Shown one piece after another: positions 9,111 to 20,098 of a stretch of 21,821 nucleotides of DNA (the stretch's first letter is position 1; each line of letters starts with the position of its first letter). The stretch spans positions 1 through 21,821 of the forward strand of contig KZ992676.1 of NCBI GenBank assembly GCA_003614735.1, in the 5' to 3' direction. The stretch comes from Thamnocephalis sphaerospora (Eukaryota; Zoopagomycota; Zoopagomycetes; Zoopagales; Sigmoideomycetaceae). The position numbers were made by a program, and so were the translations under genes. The notes under the pieces were generated by a model. It ran no database searches. It had not been told where the DNA came from and saw nothing but the letters and a program-made list of their open reading frames with translations.

Positions 9111-9183
9111 GTTTCCGCCCGGGTTCGAACCGGGGACCTTACGCGTGTGAGGCGTACGTGATAACCAACTACACCACAGAAAC
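9111..9183 (-). tRNA. tRNA-Val (anticodon CAC)
   Basis: This 73-base cloverleaf folds completely. The acceptor arm pairs GTTTCTG with CGGAAAC (one G-T pair). The D arm is GTGT/TCAC-like around AGTTGGTTA. The anticodon stem is TACGC/GCGTA with loop CTCACAC, giving anticodon CAC (Val, codon GUG). The T arm is CCCGG-TTCGAAC-CCGGG. There is no intron and no encoded CCA, as in eukaryotes. The internal B box (GGTTCGAACCC type) is intact and a T-run follows. Confidence 0.97.
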
Positions 9184-9704
9184 CGTTGATTTTCGATTGC
9201 CATAAAACTACCCGTACCAGTCGAAAATTGCAGCAGCAAACTCCGCCGTCCGTTTTTCGCATACACTCTCTGCAGCGTGCTCACGGGACAGCGATACTCG
9301 ATGGTGCGCTGCCTTTTAGCAAAAGCATCGTCTGCCTAATCGCGGAAAAGACGACGCGTATTAGTTGATGTGTACCCAGCGTGGAAGGGGCAGCGAGTGC
9401 TTTACGTTCCTGCAACAGCCTGTGCTTCTTTTGTCTTGTTCCCCCCTACTCCACCGTCGCGTTTGTTGGCAGCGCCAGCAGCCTCTTCCGTGGACCAGTC
9501 TCTGCTTCACACGCCACAAAGATAGTTTCTTTCGCCGCTGAACATTCTAGGTCCTGCGCCGCTACAGTCTTGGCAAAACAGTGTGCCGGCCTATCTGCGG
9601 CGTTGCACTCTATCCGCCACGCCCACTCCTCTTTCTAGCGTCACGCCTTGTGCTAGCCCATCTCGTCTGCCTTGTTCCCGCACCACCACCAAATTGTCGC
9701 CACG
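9184..9704. other. Upstream region of TVP18
   Basis: Pyrimidine-rich sequence between the divergent tRNA gene and TVP18, with CT-rich patches around 9415-9500 and 9600-9690 leading to CACCACCACC just before the ATG. This is typical fungal promoter and leader composition. No further gene is seen. Confidence 0.5.
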
Positions 9705-10701
9705 ATGGGTTTTGTGAAAGAGCTTCGTTCCGGCCAGTACACAATTTATGCACAATGGTATGTGGCACTGTGGCGTTTACGCTATCCCAGTAGACGCGCT
9801 GCTGCGCTGTGACGCTACGCGCCCACCAGGTTGCTAACGTCTCCTCCGGCGCCGGCTGTAGGTGTGCGCTGATCTCTGTGCCGCGTGAGTATTGCGTTGC
9901 GCAAGGACTGGCGCGACTGCCACTGCTGACCTAGGATGAACGCGCCTAGTGCTGATTCTCTTTGGCATTCTCAACTTGACGAGCACGCCCATCTACTCCA
10001 TCCTGGGCTTGTAAGCAACCATATTGGCGACGACTGGGAGTGGAGTGATGGTATCTAACGGTGCATCGGTCTGGCTTGCGCAGCGTGTTTGCTTTTCTGA
10101 TCACGTTCAGTGAGATGCCGCTACTGCTCAAGGTAAGGCTTGCTCAGGTGTGATGATGCGACTGACGCTAACGCGTCGCCTGTGTATAGTGCTGCCCAAC
10201 GAGCGAGCGATTGTAGGTTTTTGGCGGCAGTGACGACGATCACTGCCTTGTGCGGATGCTAACGGGGTGTGCCGGACCTCTGTTGCATCGATGCTACAGT
10301 GACACGTTTATGAAACGCTTCGAAAACAACTACTTCCGTGCCGGCATGTACGCCATGTAAGTGGAATGCTGCAAGCGTCAAGTACAGCTCACTAAACGTC
10401 GCTGCTTGACTGTGCCACTGTCTTGGCGTAGATTTGCCATCGTCTCATGGGTGTGGATGACCATACACATTGTCGTCATCGTTGTTGCGCTCACGCTCAC
10501 GGTGGCCGCAGTCTGCTACGGTAAGCGATGGCAGCGACCAACTATATTGCAAGCAAATTAACCTGGTATTGTCATTGTTCCTGCCGCTGTTCGCCCATAG
10601 TATTTGCCGGTGCCAAGCAGCAGGACCGTGCTACCAGCAAACTGACCGGTGGTACAGGTGTGCAGGCTGCAGCGGCCAGCAGTGCCTTTGCCATGGCCTA
10701 G
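9705..10701 (+). CDS. TVP18: Golgi membrane protein Tvp18
   Basis: Eight exons: 9705-9757, 9862-9884, 9950-10010, 10084-10132, 10190-10212, 10300-10356, 10432-10520 and 10601-10701. All junctions are in phase and give 151 residues. The protein starts MGFVKELRSGQYTIYAQW, closely matching the Tvp18 N-terminus (LRSxNYTIYGQW in relatives). It continues with LILFGILNL, FSEMPLLLKCCPTSERF and FMKRFENNYFRAGMYAI, which are family hallmarks, and has four membrane segments (about 19-36, 42-60, 86-103, 105-120) followed by a short polar Ala/Ser-rich tail. In yeast, Tvp18 is a small tetraspan protein of late Golgi vesicles associated with Yip-family proteins and vesicle trafficking. Two exons are only 23 nt long. 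Introns are 57-104 nt with GTAAG/GTATG/GTGAG/GTAGG donors. Within intron 2 the acceptor at 9949 was preferred over one at 9936 because the latter would put a stop in frame. Confidence 0.92.
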
Positions 10702-10720
10702 AGCGTTGCTAGTCGCCGCC

Positions 10721-10745
10721 GTTGTTGTTGCTGTTGTTGTTGTTG
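10721..10745. repeat. GTT-rich trinucleotide tract
   Basis: About eight GTT units interrupted once by GCT, just downstream of the TVP18 stop and between two convergent genes. It appears non-coding. Confidence 0.8.
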
Positions 10746-10934
10746 CATCTATACGTATGCACGCTAGTACGTTTTTTGCTGGCCCTCGATGATTTCCAGC
10801 ATCCATATTGCGTGCTAGCTCTGCCGTGCCGTTAGCAATAGCCCATATTAGCGTTTGTTCGCCTATGCGTTCACCACCATGATCCAATGAACGTTCGTCA
10901 AAGCAGACACGCATTTATGTAGTGCAATGAGACG

Positions 10935-11840
10935 CTAGTAAAGCGAGTAGCTGCTGCAGACAAGTGCCACAAGGAGCCACGGTAGATAATGCAGGGAGAG
11001 AAGCGAGAACAGAGAGTCAGGCCGGTAGGCGGCAGCGGCACTGCTCTGTCCTGATCCTGCCTCTTGAGAAGCCGCCATATGATGTCCCGAAATGCGATTC
11101 TTCAACCGGAACAGCGTGAGCGGATTGTCGTCGCAGTTATCGATGGTGAAGCTGTCCACGGTGGTGTTGCCCTTGAGACAGAGCTTGGTGCGCAGCTGGC
11201 GGAACCAGTAGCTGCCCTTGCCGCTGGCGTCGTTGGTGCCGACGCGCCATTGCGACTCGGTGGGGACTTTAGTGTTATTCGAGACACAGGTGGTAATAAG
11301 GACTTGGGCGCCGACCGTGGCACTCTCGGCCGACATGCAAAACTCATGCGACTTGCCGATGCGGATCGGCTGGTAGCCGTCCAGGTAACTATCGTCAAAG
11401 TGCCACGCCTGACCTGGCCGCCAGCGTCCAGCCTGGCAGCGATCGTTGACCACTACATACTTGTCGCCCAGACCCTGAGCATAGAGGCAGGTGGGTTCTG
11501 GTCCGGGCGGGCCTTCCGGACCGCCTGGACCGCCTGGACCGCCCTCGCCGCCTTCACCACCCTCGCCGCCTGGACCGCCTTCACCACCTGGACCACCTTC
11601 GCCGCCTTCGCCACCCTCAGGACCACCCTCGCCCTCTGGCATGGGCGGAGCAGCGGGCGCCATGGTAAACCCTTCCTTGACTGTAAAGTTGCTTAGAGAA
11701 ATGATGAGATTATTGCGGTTCTCGGCCAGAGCAGTGGTGTGCATGTCCAGCAATCCCATCAGCATCCAGGACAGCGCCGCCAGGCTGGCCACGTGGGCGA
11801 CATTGGAGACGCGGAGACGCCGAGCAGCAGAGTGGAGCAT
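10935..11840 (-). CDS. Surface protein with Gly-rich stalk, ricin-like beta-trefoil and GPI-like tail
   Basis: Intronless, 301 residues. An N-terminal hydrophobic leader (about 14-38, HVASLAALSWMLMGLL) looks like a signal peptide. Residues 69-117 form a tract of Gly with Glu or Pro (units such as GGEGGEGGPGG). Residues 118-247 fit a ricin B/CBM13 beta-trefoil: three lobes, each with a Cys pair 15-17 residues apart (C118/C135, C168/C185, C221/C236), with PIRIGKSHEFCMSA, ESQWRV and TKLCLKGNTTVDSFTIDNC as lobe signatures. The C-terminus (LFSLLSLHYLPWLLVALVC) is hydrophobic after a small-residue stretch (GSGQSSAAAAY), typical of GPI attachment. Potential N-glycosylation sites are N51, N188 and N225. 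The expected role is a glycan-binding protein displayed at the cell surface or wall. The beta-trefoil call is by cysteine spacing and motif, and no ligand can be inferred. Confidence 0.75.
   Translation of the reverse strand: MLHSAARRLRVSNVAHVASLAALSWMLMGLLDMHTTALAENRNNLIISLSNFTVKEGFTMAPAAPPMPEGEGGPEGGEGGEGGPGGEGGPGGEGGEGGEGGPGGPGGPEGPPGPEPTCLYAQGLGDKYVVVNDRCQAGRWRPGQAWHFDDSYLDGYQPIRIGKSHEFCMSAESATVGAQVLITTCVSNNTKVPTESQWRVGTNDASGKGSYWFRQLRTKLCLKGNTTVDSFTIDNCDDNPLTLFRLKNRISGHHMAASQEAGSGQSSAAAAYRPDSLFSLLSLHYLPWLLVALVCSSYSLY
11490..11636 (-). repeat. Imperfect GGE/GGP codon repeat in the surface-protein gene
   Basis: Tandem short units encoding Gly-Gly-Glu and Gly-Gly-Pro. The repetitiveness produces a long Pro-rich open frame on the opposite strand. 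Such tracts readily change length between strains. Confidence 0.85.
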
Positions 11841-12534
11841 GGCTTGTAATAGACGGGCGACTAATAGCGATGGATTGGAGCACAGTAGCGCCAGTGACTA
11901 GAGTTGGCGCAGTGTACGAGGCCGAGCAAGGATGGTGCACAGAGCGTTTATCTGCAAACTACGACCAGCGCAACAGCAGCGTTAGCAGGAAAGACAGCGT
12001 ACGAGCAGCTAGCCGTTAGCAGGCGTGCCCAGCAGCAATCGACAAGGTGAGATGACAGACACAAAGAGAGAGAGAAGAATACCGGAGCAAGGGGCCGGCG
12101 CACGAAACGCCGCCCGTCCGTCTGCCTTTGTTACGTGGCGCCGGTTAGCGTAGAACTCACCTATGGGTATATAGCGAACAGTGGCGCAAGCTAAACAGAC
12201 GCCGGAGCCACGGAGGAGACACGCTTGTTGTGACCAGCAAAGCGGTTAATTAGGTGGCTGGTGGAGAGCGAGAGCAGATACACAAACAGGTACAAGAGAG
12301 CAGGAGAAAGAGGCTGGCGTGCCGGTTGCAGCAGCTGCAACAAACGGCGCACAATGATGGACACCATTTTCCGTAGCAAGGACGCCACGTCGCTGATTGG
12401 CAAGACTGCCGCTCTCGCTGTGGCCAGAATGGAAACTGTTTTATTGCTCTGAAAAGGCCCAGGGTAGGGCCATTTGAGGAATATGGCAGCACAAGGAGGC
12501 GATCTCCGCTCGATCCGCCCCCATCCGCCGCACG
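11841..12534. other. Intergenic region upstream of the surface-protein gene
   Basis: This lies between the YTP1-like stop and the surface-protein start (both minus strand), so it holds the promoter and leader of the latter. On the plus strand a 32-codon frame at 12354-12452 (MMDTIFRSKDATSLIGKTAA) and on the minus strand a frame at 12191-12538 are open, but neither has family support. Purine-rich GAGAGA patches (12066-12080, 12265-12310) read as CT-rich on the minus strand, consistent with fungal promoter composition. Confidence 0.4.
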
Positions 12535-14338
12535 TCATTTAGCCTTTGTCGTCGACGCTGAGCTAGCAAACGAGGTCCGCTCTACCTGTTCTGGATCATC
12601 AGCCGCGTCGTAGAGGACATGGTGTTGCGGTGTGTAGAGCGGCACAACCATCGGGCGTGCTTGACTATCCTGCAGGTGATATGTCAGCGTGTCTTCCTCG
12701 TCAGTGTCGCTGGCTGTCTTTGGATGGTCGGCCAACGGTTGCTCCTGCAGGTCAAGTCGTGCTTGCTGCTGCGCTGCAGCCCAATGGTACACGGCGACAA
12801 GCAGTTCAACATAGAGCGCTATCCCAAAGGCTACCGATATCAGTCCGTTCATGTAAGTGACGAGATCAATATCGTTTGTCGCCATAACCTCAACGGCCTG
12901 CTCCGTGGAACCGCAGAAAAGTATGCCGGCAATAACCATTAAAAGGGCGCTTAGCCGACGAAAAGCAACCAATATGCCGCACTGATCCATGTGCTGCGCA
13001 CGGTAGCGCTGCATGCGCCGCTGCCGGCGAATGTGTTCCGAGCTTCGAGCATGCGGTGGAGAGACATAGCCAAGGTTTCCTTCCTCAAGCATAATCTCGA
13101 TGATGCGCAGCACAGCTGCCGCCATCAGCGTTCGGCCAAACCATGCATGTGTCATTACGCCTGCCTTGTGGTGCTGGTGGTGCGCTACCATGCCGCCCCC
13201 TGTGAACAGAATGACCAGCGCAGGGAGTGGCGTACGTTGTGCCGGCCATCGAGCCAGGGTGGCCAACGCAGCCGCACCGCCGGCCAGCCACAGCACGCCC
13301 ATGGACGTATGTTGCATGTCTGTGTGGTTCCATGCCTATACACAGATCAAACGTTAGCCCGTCGGCAGCAGGAGCACGTCGAAATGCCAACTTGCCTGTC
13401 CCCAAGGATGCTCGGTAAGCGTATTAAACATGCCCCAAAAGGTAACCAACAAAGCATCAGCCCAGTCTGTAGATCGGTCAGACTCAGCGGCGGCCTCTAC
13501 AGATGTATGTGGCTTGATCGTAGGTGACGAAACGTGCGTTGGAATAGCCGTGTGTAGATGCTTACTGTTGCCAGACGACCAGCGCCAGTTGACCGCTCGC
13601 CTCAGCCAGCGACGTCCGTCACCAGACGCTGTCAGCCAAACCGCCACACCGTAGGCGACAAACGAGCCGCCGATAATTTCGTGTGCCAGACAGTTGCCTT
13701 TGTGGTCTGCGCTGCAGAAGCCAAGGTAGGCCACCAGGCCCAGCCAGCACTGTACGCAGCCTAGCAGCAGCCAGCCCAAGCCTAGCCAGCGATGTACACC
13801 GTGCACCACGCTACGGAGCACACCTACATTGCGAAAACGCTTGAGAAATATGCCGCATCCGACTTGCGCTGCAATCAACACAGCGATGACATTTGCGGCT
13901 CGAGCATGCGCCGACTCGGGAAAACTTCGACCGCCGTGTACATGGGCAAACACAAATGCCACCGCCGTTATTGCAACGGCTGCGATCTGCGTAGGAACAT
14001 GTAGCCAGTGCTTGGTAATGCCAAACAGAATGCCTGCGGCGTGCACGACGGCGTATCGTTAGGCTGCTACGCTACAGCGTCACTTGCACTAGATTACTCT
14101 TACCCAGCGGGAAAAGCACGCCAAATGCCACTAGCATCAGCACAATGTGCAACCGAAGCCAGACATCAATGGATTCGAGCAGTGGTGCAAAGGCCTTGTC
14201 GTCAAGCTTAATGTTCTCGCTGTGATGCTCATGCGCACTTGCATATTCGACCAACATGGTTACAGCCAGCGATAGTAGCAGCCATCGCGACGACAGGCGG
14301 GCTGTCCCAAATGTTGATCTGCTATTGCTGCTTGACAT
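12535..14338 (-). CDS. YTP1: YTP1-like polytopic membrane protein (DUF2427/Ytp1 family)
   Basis: Three exons: 14338-14104, 14033-13396 and 13335-12535, 557 residues. Intron 1 (14103-14034, 70 nt) is GT-AG. Intron 2 (13395-13336, 60 nt) has a GCAAGT donor and a CTAAC branch, a GC-AG intron that restores HPWGQ-AWNHTDMQHTSMGV, the conserved Ytp1 segment. A signal peptide (about 18-35, WLLLSLAVTMLVEYASA) precedes a His-rich HEHHSENIKL start. The DUF2427 region follows, with several membrane helices carrying histidines (RLHIVLMLVAFGVLFPLG, VVHGVHRWLGLGWLLLG, AHEIIGGSFVAYG), an arrangement like cytochrome b561. The C-terminal Ytp1 domain has about six helices and ends in an acidic tail (SDTDEEDTLTY). 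The cellular function is unknown even in yeast; an electron-transport-like role is only suggested by the b561 resemblance. An in-frame ATG exists at 14536, but 14338 gives the signal peptide. Confidence 0.88.
13336..13395 (-). other. GC-AG intron in the YTP1-like gene
   Basis: Donor CAG/GCAAGT, branch GGCTAACG, acceptor TGTATAG, 60 nt, phase 0. It restores a conserved Ytp1 segment across the junction. Confidence 0.75.
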
Positions 14339-14889
14339 AAAGCTTTGCTGTAACGAGTGTGCGTATTTGCTGAATAGCTGGTAAGGTAATCTAGGCAGCA
14401 GGTGTCTTTGGACTAGTAAGTGCGCGTGCGTAGATGGCTGGTAGACTGGTAGAGGGAAAAGGGCTTGGGACAATCTTGCGCCGATGGCGTTGTCAAGCGT
14501 CGCTAGTCCTTGCAGATTGATGCGTTCATTTGTCATGGGATGTTACAGCGGTCGCTGCAAGAGTAGCAGAAACACATGGCCAATACAATAAGTCTCTCAA
14601 GTCTAGATGCAAGTGGAAATGCTACGATTACACTGCGTTGTCAGCTGATGCTCTGGCAATTACTGGTCATCATGTCAACAATTTCGGTCATTACCATTGA
14701 TGGCAATGCGAATGCTTGACAGGCTCACACGCCAAAAGGCCGCTTTAATGCATAGTATACTCGACTGCCCATAGGCACCTCGGGAGCATGTAATCAAACG
14801 TGCCATGGGTGGTGGTGTGTGCGCACACCAGTCAAAATCGGCATGACAGCGGATGTCAATACTAGAGAGAAGGCGTGTGTGATACAGTA
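14339..14889. other. Intergenic region between SEC5 and YTP1-like genes
   Basis: SEC5 and the YTP1-like gene are both on the minus strand, so this holds the SEC5 3' end and the YTP1 promoter. The YTP1 frame remains open to 14536. A sequence resembling a TATA element (GTATAC) lies at about 14756. No gene is recognised. Confidence 0.4.
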
Positions 14890-17800
14890 TTAGGAACGCG
14901 CGTGGGCAGTAGCGGGAGACGGACGATGTGAGCTGCGTGGTGGCGGAGGCGCATGCGACCGGCCGCCCGACGAGTTGCGGGATGGGCGGGGTGGGCGCAT
15001 TGGCAGTGGCGAGGACGAATGCGACGAGGAACTACTGTCGCGTTCGCTAGACCCGCCGCCATTGCGGCTCATGTTGGCGCCACCAGGTTGCTTCGAGACC
15101 GAAATTGTATGCGATGCACGGCTGCCCGGTGTACGGAAGCAGGCAAACTCGGCGGCGCTAGCACGTCGACATGCTGTAAGACGCTCCTGCATCTTTTCCA
15201 TGGCCGGACGTAGCAGCTTCCGATCAGCTGGATCGCCAGTCACTTCCAGTCCACTGGCCTCAGGGGTCTGCTCGGGAGAGGTGAAACGACGGAATGCCCG
15301 CTCCAGCGCTGCCTGTGTCTGTCGGTAATGGTCGTCGGCCAGATCTGAGCAGTAAACGCTGAGCGTCTTTTGAACAAAGTACATTTCAAACATGCTCTAC
15401 ACGTATATGCCGTTATGTGTAAGCATCGATGCACTAACGCAGCATTGCACACGCACACACCTGTACAAATCCGCCTAGGCCGACACGATCTAGCTCACTG
15501 TGTGCTGCAAGCCAGGATTGCGCAATGTAGTCTTGCAGTGCCGTCAGTGTACGCCGCTCCAACACTGGTGCAAGCGCGTGCACTTCGGCATGCACCAATA
15601 CCACCGAAAGCAGGAATCGGCGTACAAATGGGCGAAGATCTGTAGGGGGTGGGGTGGGGGTGGGACGAGAAAGATGAGCACTGCGCTGGTATGTGGCTTC
15701 GTCTGTGCCTACCTTCCAGCGGATGCGGTGATGTCCACTCGTAGCCATCCATAAGCAGACCAGTCTGTAGTTCACGTAACACCGGACCAGCCTTGCGGCT
15801 AACGTACTGGTCCACCATTCGGTCTCGTAGTCGACTAGAGAAATTGACCAGAAGCTGAAGAGAGCATGCAATAGCACAGTGTTAGACAACTAAAGTTGGA
15901 TCTCGTGTACATGACTACCTACATCAATCTCTTCACCCAGCGACGTGACCAGCAGACGCTCGGTCATTCGCGCCAGCTTGGGTAGCTTGATCTTGTGAAA
16001 TCGATAAAGATTGGCGCCCGAAACCAGTGTACGAAAGTCCTGGTTCATCCACAGACACATCGTTAGGCTTGTCTTTCACGGTACATTGAGCCGGTTTACC
16101 ATGCAACTTACGCGGATTTCTGCCGTCAGATTGCGCTTCGTACAGACGCCAACGATGCGTCTGTCGTTGTATAGCTTTGCGTCCGAGGCCAGGTGGTTTA
16201 GACAGTCAAGCCAGGCAAAGATGGAGCGCAGAAATGCGTTGCAAGCAGCATCTAGCGCGCGTGCCGAGACAGGCATCTAGTGTGTACGCGGGATTAGCTG
16301 CGCGCCAAGCTAGCACATTCATTCTGACCCGATACGCTGCTCGATGCGCTTACCTCGGCATCATTCTCCCAGTTGACCTCTCGCACCGTCTCCACGCCCA
16401 GCAGCGCGACTAGCCGAAGAATAGTGCGCTTGTGAAGCCGATAGATGAGTCGGATCTGCATGGTCACCTCCGGATGCTTTGGATGTGGCTGCCAGTCTTC
16501 GTGGATATAGAATGCCTTGGCATCTGTACAAGCCCTTAGTTTGCTGTGCTTGCGACATTACAGTGGACGGCATCGTCGACCTACCATTGATCCAGACATC
16601 GCACAGCAGCTTGACGCACTTTTCACGCACTTTGCGTTCGAGTGCGCGTACCGTGGACACTGCCTCGCCACTCGCATCGTCACCAGTGTCCTTGCCCTTG
16701 CCGGCCACATTCAGGTCTCGGCGACATTGTACAATACGCTCCACACAGCGAATCAAATAATGGCCAGTGATGGCAGTGTGCGACGGTGGCGTAAAGACGG
16801 GCAGATCGGCCGTCTTGCTCTTACTCGAGGGTGGTCCGCTGGTTGGCATGGGTGGTACGCTTGTGCTGGGTGTATCCTGGATACTGAACACACGTGCAAC
16901 AAGCTGCATGTAGCGCATGGACATTTCCGCCGACATGCGCTGGCATTCATCGGCTTTCTTCAGATGGCCAGCAGCGCGCTTCAGTCGTAGGGCAATGCTC
17001 TTGCGTGCCTCTTTCTGCAAGTGTATTAAGATGTGAACACGTTAGTCAAAGCACACACATATGTGTAGCGTTCAGGTGTTTGTTAGCAAGGGCACGTTGC
17101 TATCGGCCGCCAAAGCCACCGCTTACCTTGTCGTACGCTGGCATGTTGCTATACTTTCCGTCCACATACTTTTTAGCGGCGCGCCAAAAAGTAGGGAGAC
17201 ACCGAGTGAGCACGTCGCATAGCGCGGTAATCACCGCAAGAATCGCTTCCCATGCTGTGCTGTCGCGCTCCTTGGCTGCACATGCGCAAATCGACGCACA
17301 GCCGTTGCCGTAACATACCCACACACGTTAGCGATTGGACGTACGCCAGGTCACGCACCGCTGTATACATACAAAACAAATCGCCATACTGCTTCTCGCG
17401 AGAGTCGAGTGCCTTGCGCAGAAAGGGTGCGCGCAGAATTGCCGCGCCAATGCCGCGTTGGGAGCCTGGCAGTGCCGCAGCCTGGCGCTCCTTTTGCAGA
17501 TCTGCAGAGTGCACGCTAGTATGAGTGCATTGCTGCAGTGAGGGCGTTGCCAGATATCGCATACTTGCCGTTCATGCGTTCAGAAAACTTTTCAAACGCC
17601 TCACGCAGCAGATCCAGTCCCCATTTGTGCATCGCCTGCAAGTAGTACCAGCCTGGATCCTCACCAGAGTCCAGATCCAGCAAATACCTGCACGCATTAC
17701 GTGAGTCCAGCGCATCGTGCATCGTGCGTTGCGCAAGCATCAGGGGGCCATAGCAAAAGCCATTGCGGCCAGGATTGTGCTTACCGTATATTACGCTCCT

Positions 17801-19311
17801 GCTGCTCGACTGGTCGCCAGGCTTCCTCCAGCTGTTTCATGAGCTCGCCGCGGATGCCAGTTACTACCTGCTCGGCTGCCGCCCAGATACGGCCAAACAG
17901 TCGACGCTGTCCTTCTGGCACCGAAGCAATCTCGTCGTCGGATGACTCGCGCTTATCTCGCTTTTCCGGCTTGCCAATCAGTGTGCGCATCAAATGCTTG
18001 CCCTTCTTGTAGTCGCGCACCGCCAAATCGTACTTTTTCTAAATACCATAGCACCGTATGGCTGTAAGTGGCCTGTCAGCACAGACTGCCTCATTCAGTA
18101 CGCACCTGCTTGGCATGCTCTGTCAAACTGCTTGGCAAACCAAAAAAGAATTTGTGCTTGTCCACGATGGCCTGAGCTGCGCGCAGTTTCTCTGTTCGTC
18201 CGCGCCGCTCCAAAATCGGACCAAAAAGCGTCTCCGTGTAATCCAGCGCCACTGTATGTGCATGCAATCAACGCGTCAGCCTAATCTGCGCTAGCAGTCT
18301 CTACTACCGCAGCCAGGGCCGTACCGCGCGCACGCTCTTGGAATCCAGCCACACCATAGTCCGTGTCAGGCGTCAGACCATTATTGTCCATCGCATAATG
18401 CACATCTGTGCGTGGGATCCGCAGCATAAAAGTGGTGCTGTAGTGTCAGTGCCGCGTTCCAGCGCTACCGCATTTCTCTGGTCTGCGTACCGTCAATGGC
18501 ATTCTTGGCGTTTACAAAATGGTCGAAATGCTGGCGAACCAGATCACGCATGCCTTCAGAGCGCTTTTCCAGCTGGCGGCGCAGATGCTCCGCGCCATGG
18601 CAAAGCTCGCCGTAGGCTGTGTCGCGATGCACGTCACGCAGAAATGTCTTTGCATCAAACGTCTTGAATGCCACGCGACAAATCGTCTCTTTGTCGGATG
18701 CAGTGTCAGTGAGCATAGCCAGTCGCGCGGATCAACCTCCAGCCGCCCACCTTTTTCCGACTCGGTCAACTGAAGACTACGCCGCGACTGTCGCGACTTG
18801 CGCCGGTCCGGTCTAGTCAGTGGCCGAGCGCAGTTTGGGGCGGTACAAATGTATTAGCACACACACACAGAGTAGTCAGAATGGCCATGCGGAGTAGTTG
18901 CATGAAGCATGGCATGCAAGCGTCCAGGCACGCATCAGCGCGTGCGTATCCTCGGCTCTACACGTGCCCGTGTGAGCATTCCACGGACACTTACTCGAAA
19001 ATGCTGCGCTTGATGCCCAGGGGATCCGCGTCGCGCTCCTCGGCCGCTGCGGTAGCCGCCTGCGACGACAGCTTTTCAGTCTCCACCTCTACCCATTCGT
19101 CGCCGCGAAACTCATCCAGCTGGTAGTGCCGTAGCACTAACCGTTTGCCAACCGGGTTTCCATGGCGTATGCATTGATGTGATAAAAAGGGGTTAGCACC
19201 TATGCTCCGGACGGTAGAGCAGGCGCCTACTGCTATCGCCGCTGGCTATCGCAGCGACCTACCGTCAGCATCGTCAATACGGCTTGGCGTCGGTGGCAGA
19301 GGCGCCTCCAT
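14890..19311 (-). CDS. SEC5: Exocyst complex component Sec5
   Basis: Seventeen exons: 19311-19263, 19136-18995, 18812-18751, 18688-18491, 18405-18325, 18251-18106, 18038-17785, 17687-17569, 17501-17319, 17275-17127, 17014-16585, 16523-16354, 16276-16112, 16039-15923, 15854-15713, 15639-15461 and 15396-14890. All phases agree, giving 1030 residues (yeast Sec5 is about 970). Landmarks in order: VLRHYQLDEFRGDEWVEVE and DPLGIKRSIFE (to about 64); TFDAKTFLRDVHRDTAYGEL (about 92-111); FFFGLPSSL, then YDLAVRDYKKGKHL (about 212-242), the classic Sec5 signature; LLDLDSGEDPGWYYLQAMHK; VRRFLLSVVLVHAEVHALAP (about 806-825); and DRVGLGGFVQSMFEMYF. A Ser/Pro-rich disordered tail ends the protein. Sec5 is a rod-like subunit of the octameric exocyst that tethers secretory vesicles to the plasma membrane. 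Intron 8 (17568-17502) is a GC-AG intron with donor GCAAGT. The intron 3 boundaries (18750-18689) and the short intron 9 (43 nt) are the least certain. Confidence 0.92.
17502..17568 (-). other. GC-AG intron in SEC5
   Basis: Donor AACG/GCAAGT and acceptor CTCTGCAG, 67 nt, phase 1. The overlapping GT donor (GTATGC, four bases further) gives the wrong phase for exon 9 and leads to a frame unlike Sec5. Confidence 0.7.
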
Positions 19312-20098
19312 CGTGCACTAGTGCGATGAGTTGCACTCGCCGGTTCTGCTAGCAGTGACGTGTCGGTCGCGAGCTGTCCGTGGTTCCGCGGGGATTAGTG
19401 TGCGTTACTGTGGTCGGATGCTGGCCAGGAAGGCGCGCGCGTGCGCCGGCAGTAGGAGAGAGGGGACAGGGAAACGGCGTGGAAGGAGCTTTGGGTACTT
19501 GACGCGAGATGTGAGTAAGCAAATGGCCGCACCGGCGTAGTGTGGACAAGCCGAGCCAAGGGTGACAGCGTCCGCCTCTGCTGCTAGTACGCATCGGTAC
19601 GAATCAATCTCGCCAAGATTCGCCTTTGTCGGGTCACCATCGAGTCACTAGCAGCAATGATCTCACAGCTGCACAGACCTGGGCGCTGACTGCATGCATC
19701 ACGCGCGATGGAAGGCCCAGCAATTTGTCAGGCTGCACGAGTGGCAGCAGTACGGATGATGTAGTCTGATGGCACAACATCGGCGTTCTGCGAGCGGAGA
19801 TGCCGCCATTGTGTGTAACCAGTCACTATGCTTAAAAGCGGCACGCGCCCGAGCTATAGCCGTGTCTCACCAAGTTGCTTCGTTTTTATCCGCTTTGCTG
19901 GTCTCTACCGCCGCACTGACCGTCTCGCATTGCCGTCGAACGTCTGCTACGCGCCACGCCGGCCGGCATTGCTGTTCCCCTGTTCTACTTTGCCTCGTTG
20001 CTACCAGCCGCCACTGCTCTTTGTTGCAACGCCTTACTGTCGCAGCGCCTTGCGCCTGCCTTCGCGCCCCTGACCAGCCTCTCTGCTGCGCGCACTCC

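Noticed and set aside
9862-9884. TVP18 intron 2 ending at the earlier acceptor at 9934
   Set aside because: That choice puts a TGA in frame right after the junction. The acceptor at 9949 keeps the frame and matches the family.
11064-11696. 210-codon plus-strand open frame opposite the surface-protein gene
   Set aside because: It is antisense to a gene with signal peptide, conserved Cys pairs and glycosylation sites. Its openness follows from the G/C-rich repeat.
11491-11901. Collagen-like GPP/SPP open frame on the plus strand
   Set aside because: It is the reverse complement of the Gly-Gly-Glu/Pro codon repeat and has no signal peptide or splice context.
12191-12538. Minus-strand 115-codon frame and an overlapping plus-strand 63-codon frame
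   Set aside because: Neither has family resemblance. They overlap each other and the end of the YTP1-like gene, and the region reads as promoter and leader.
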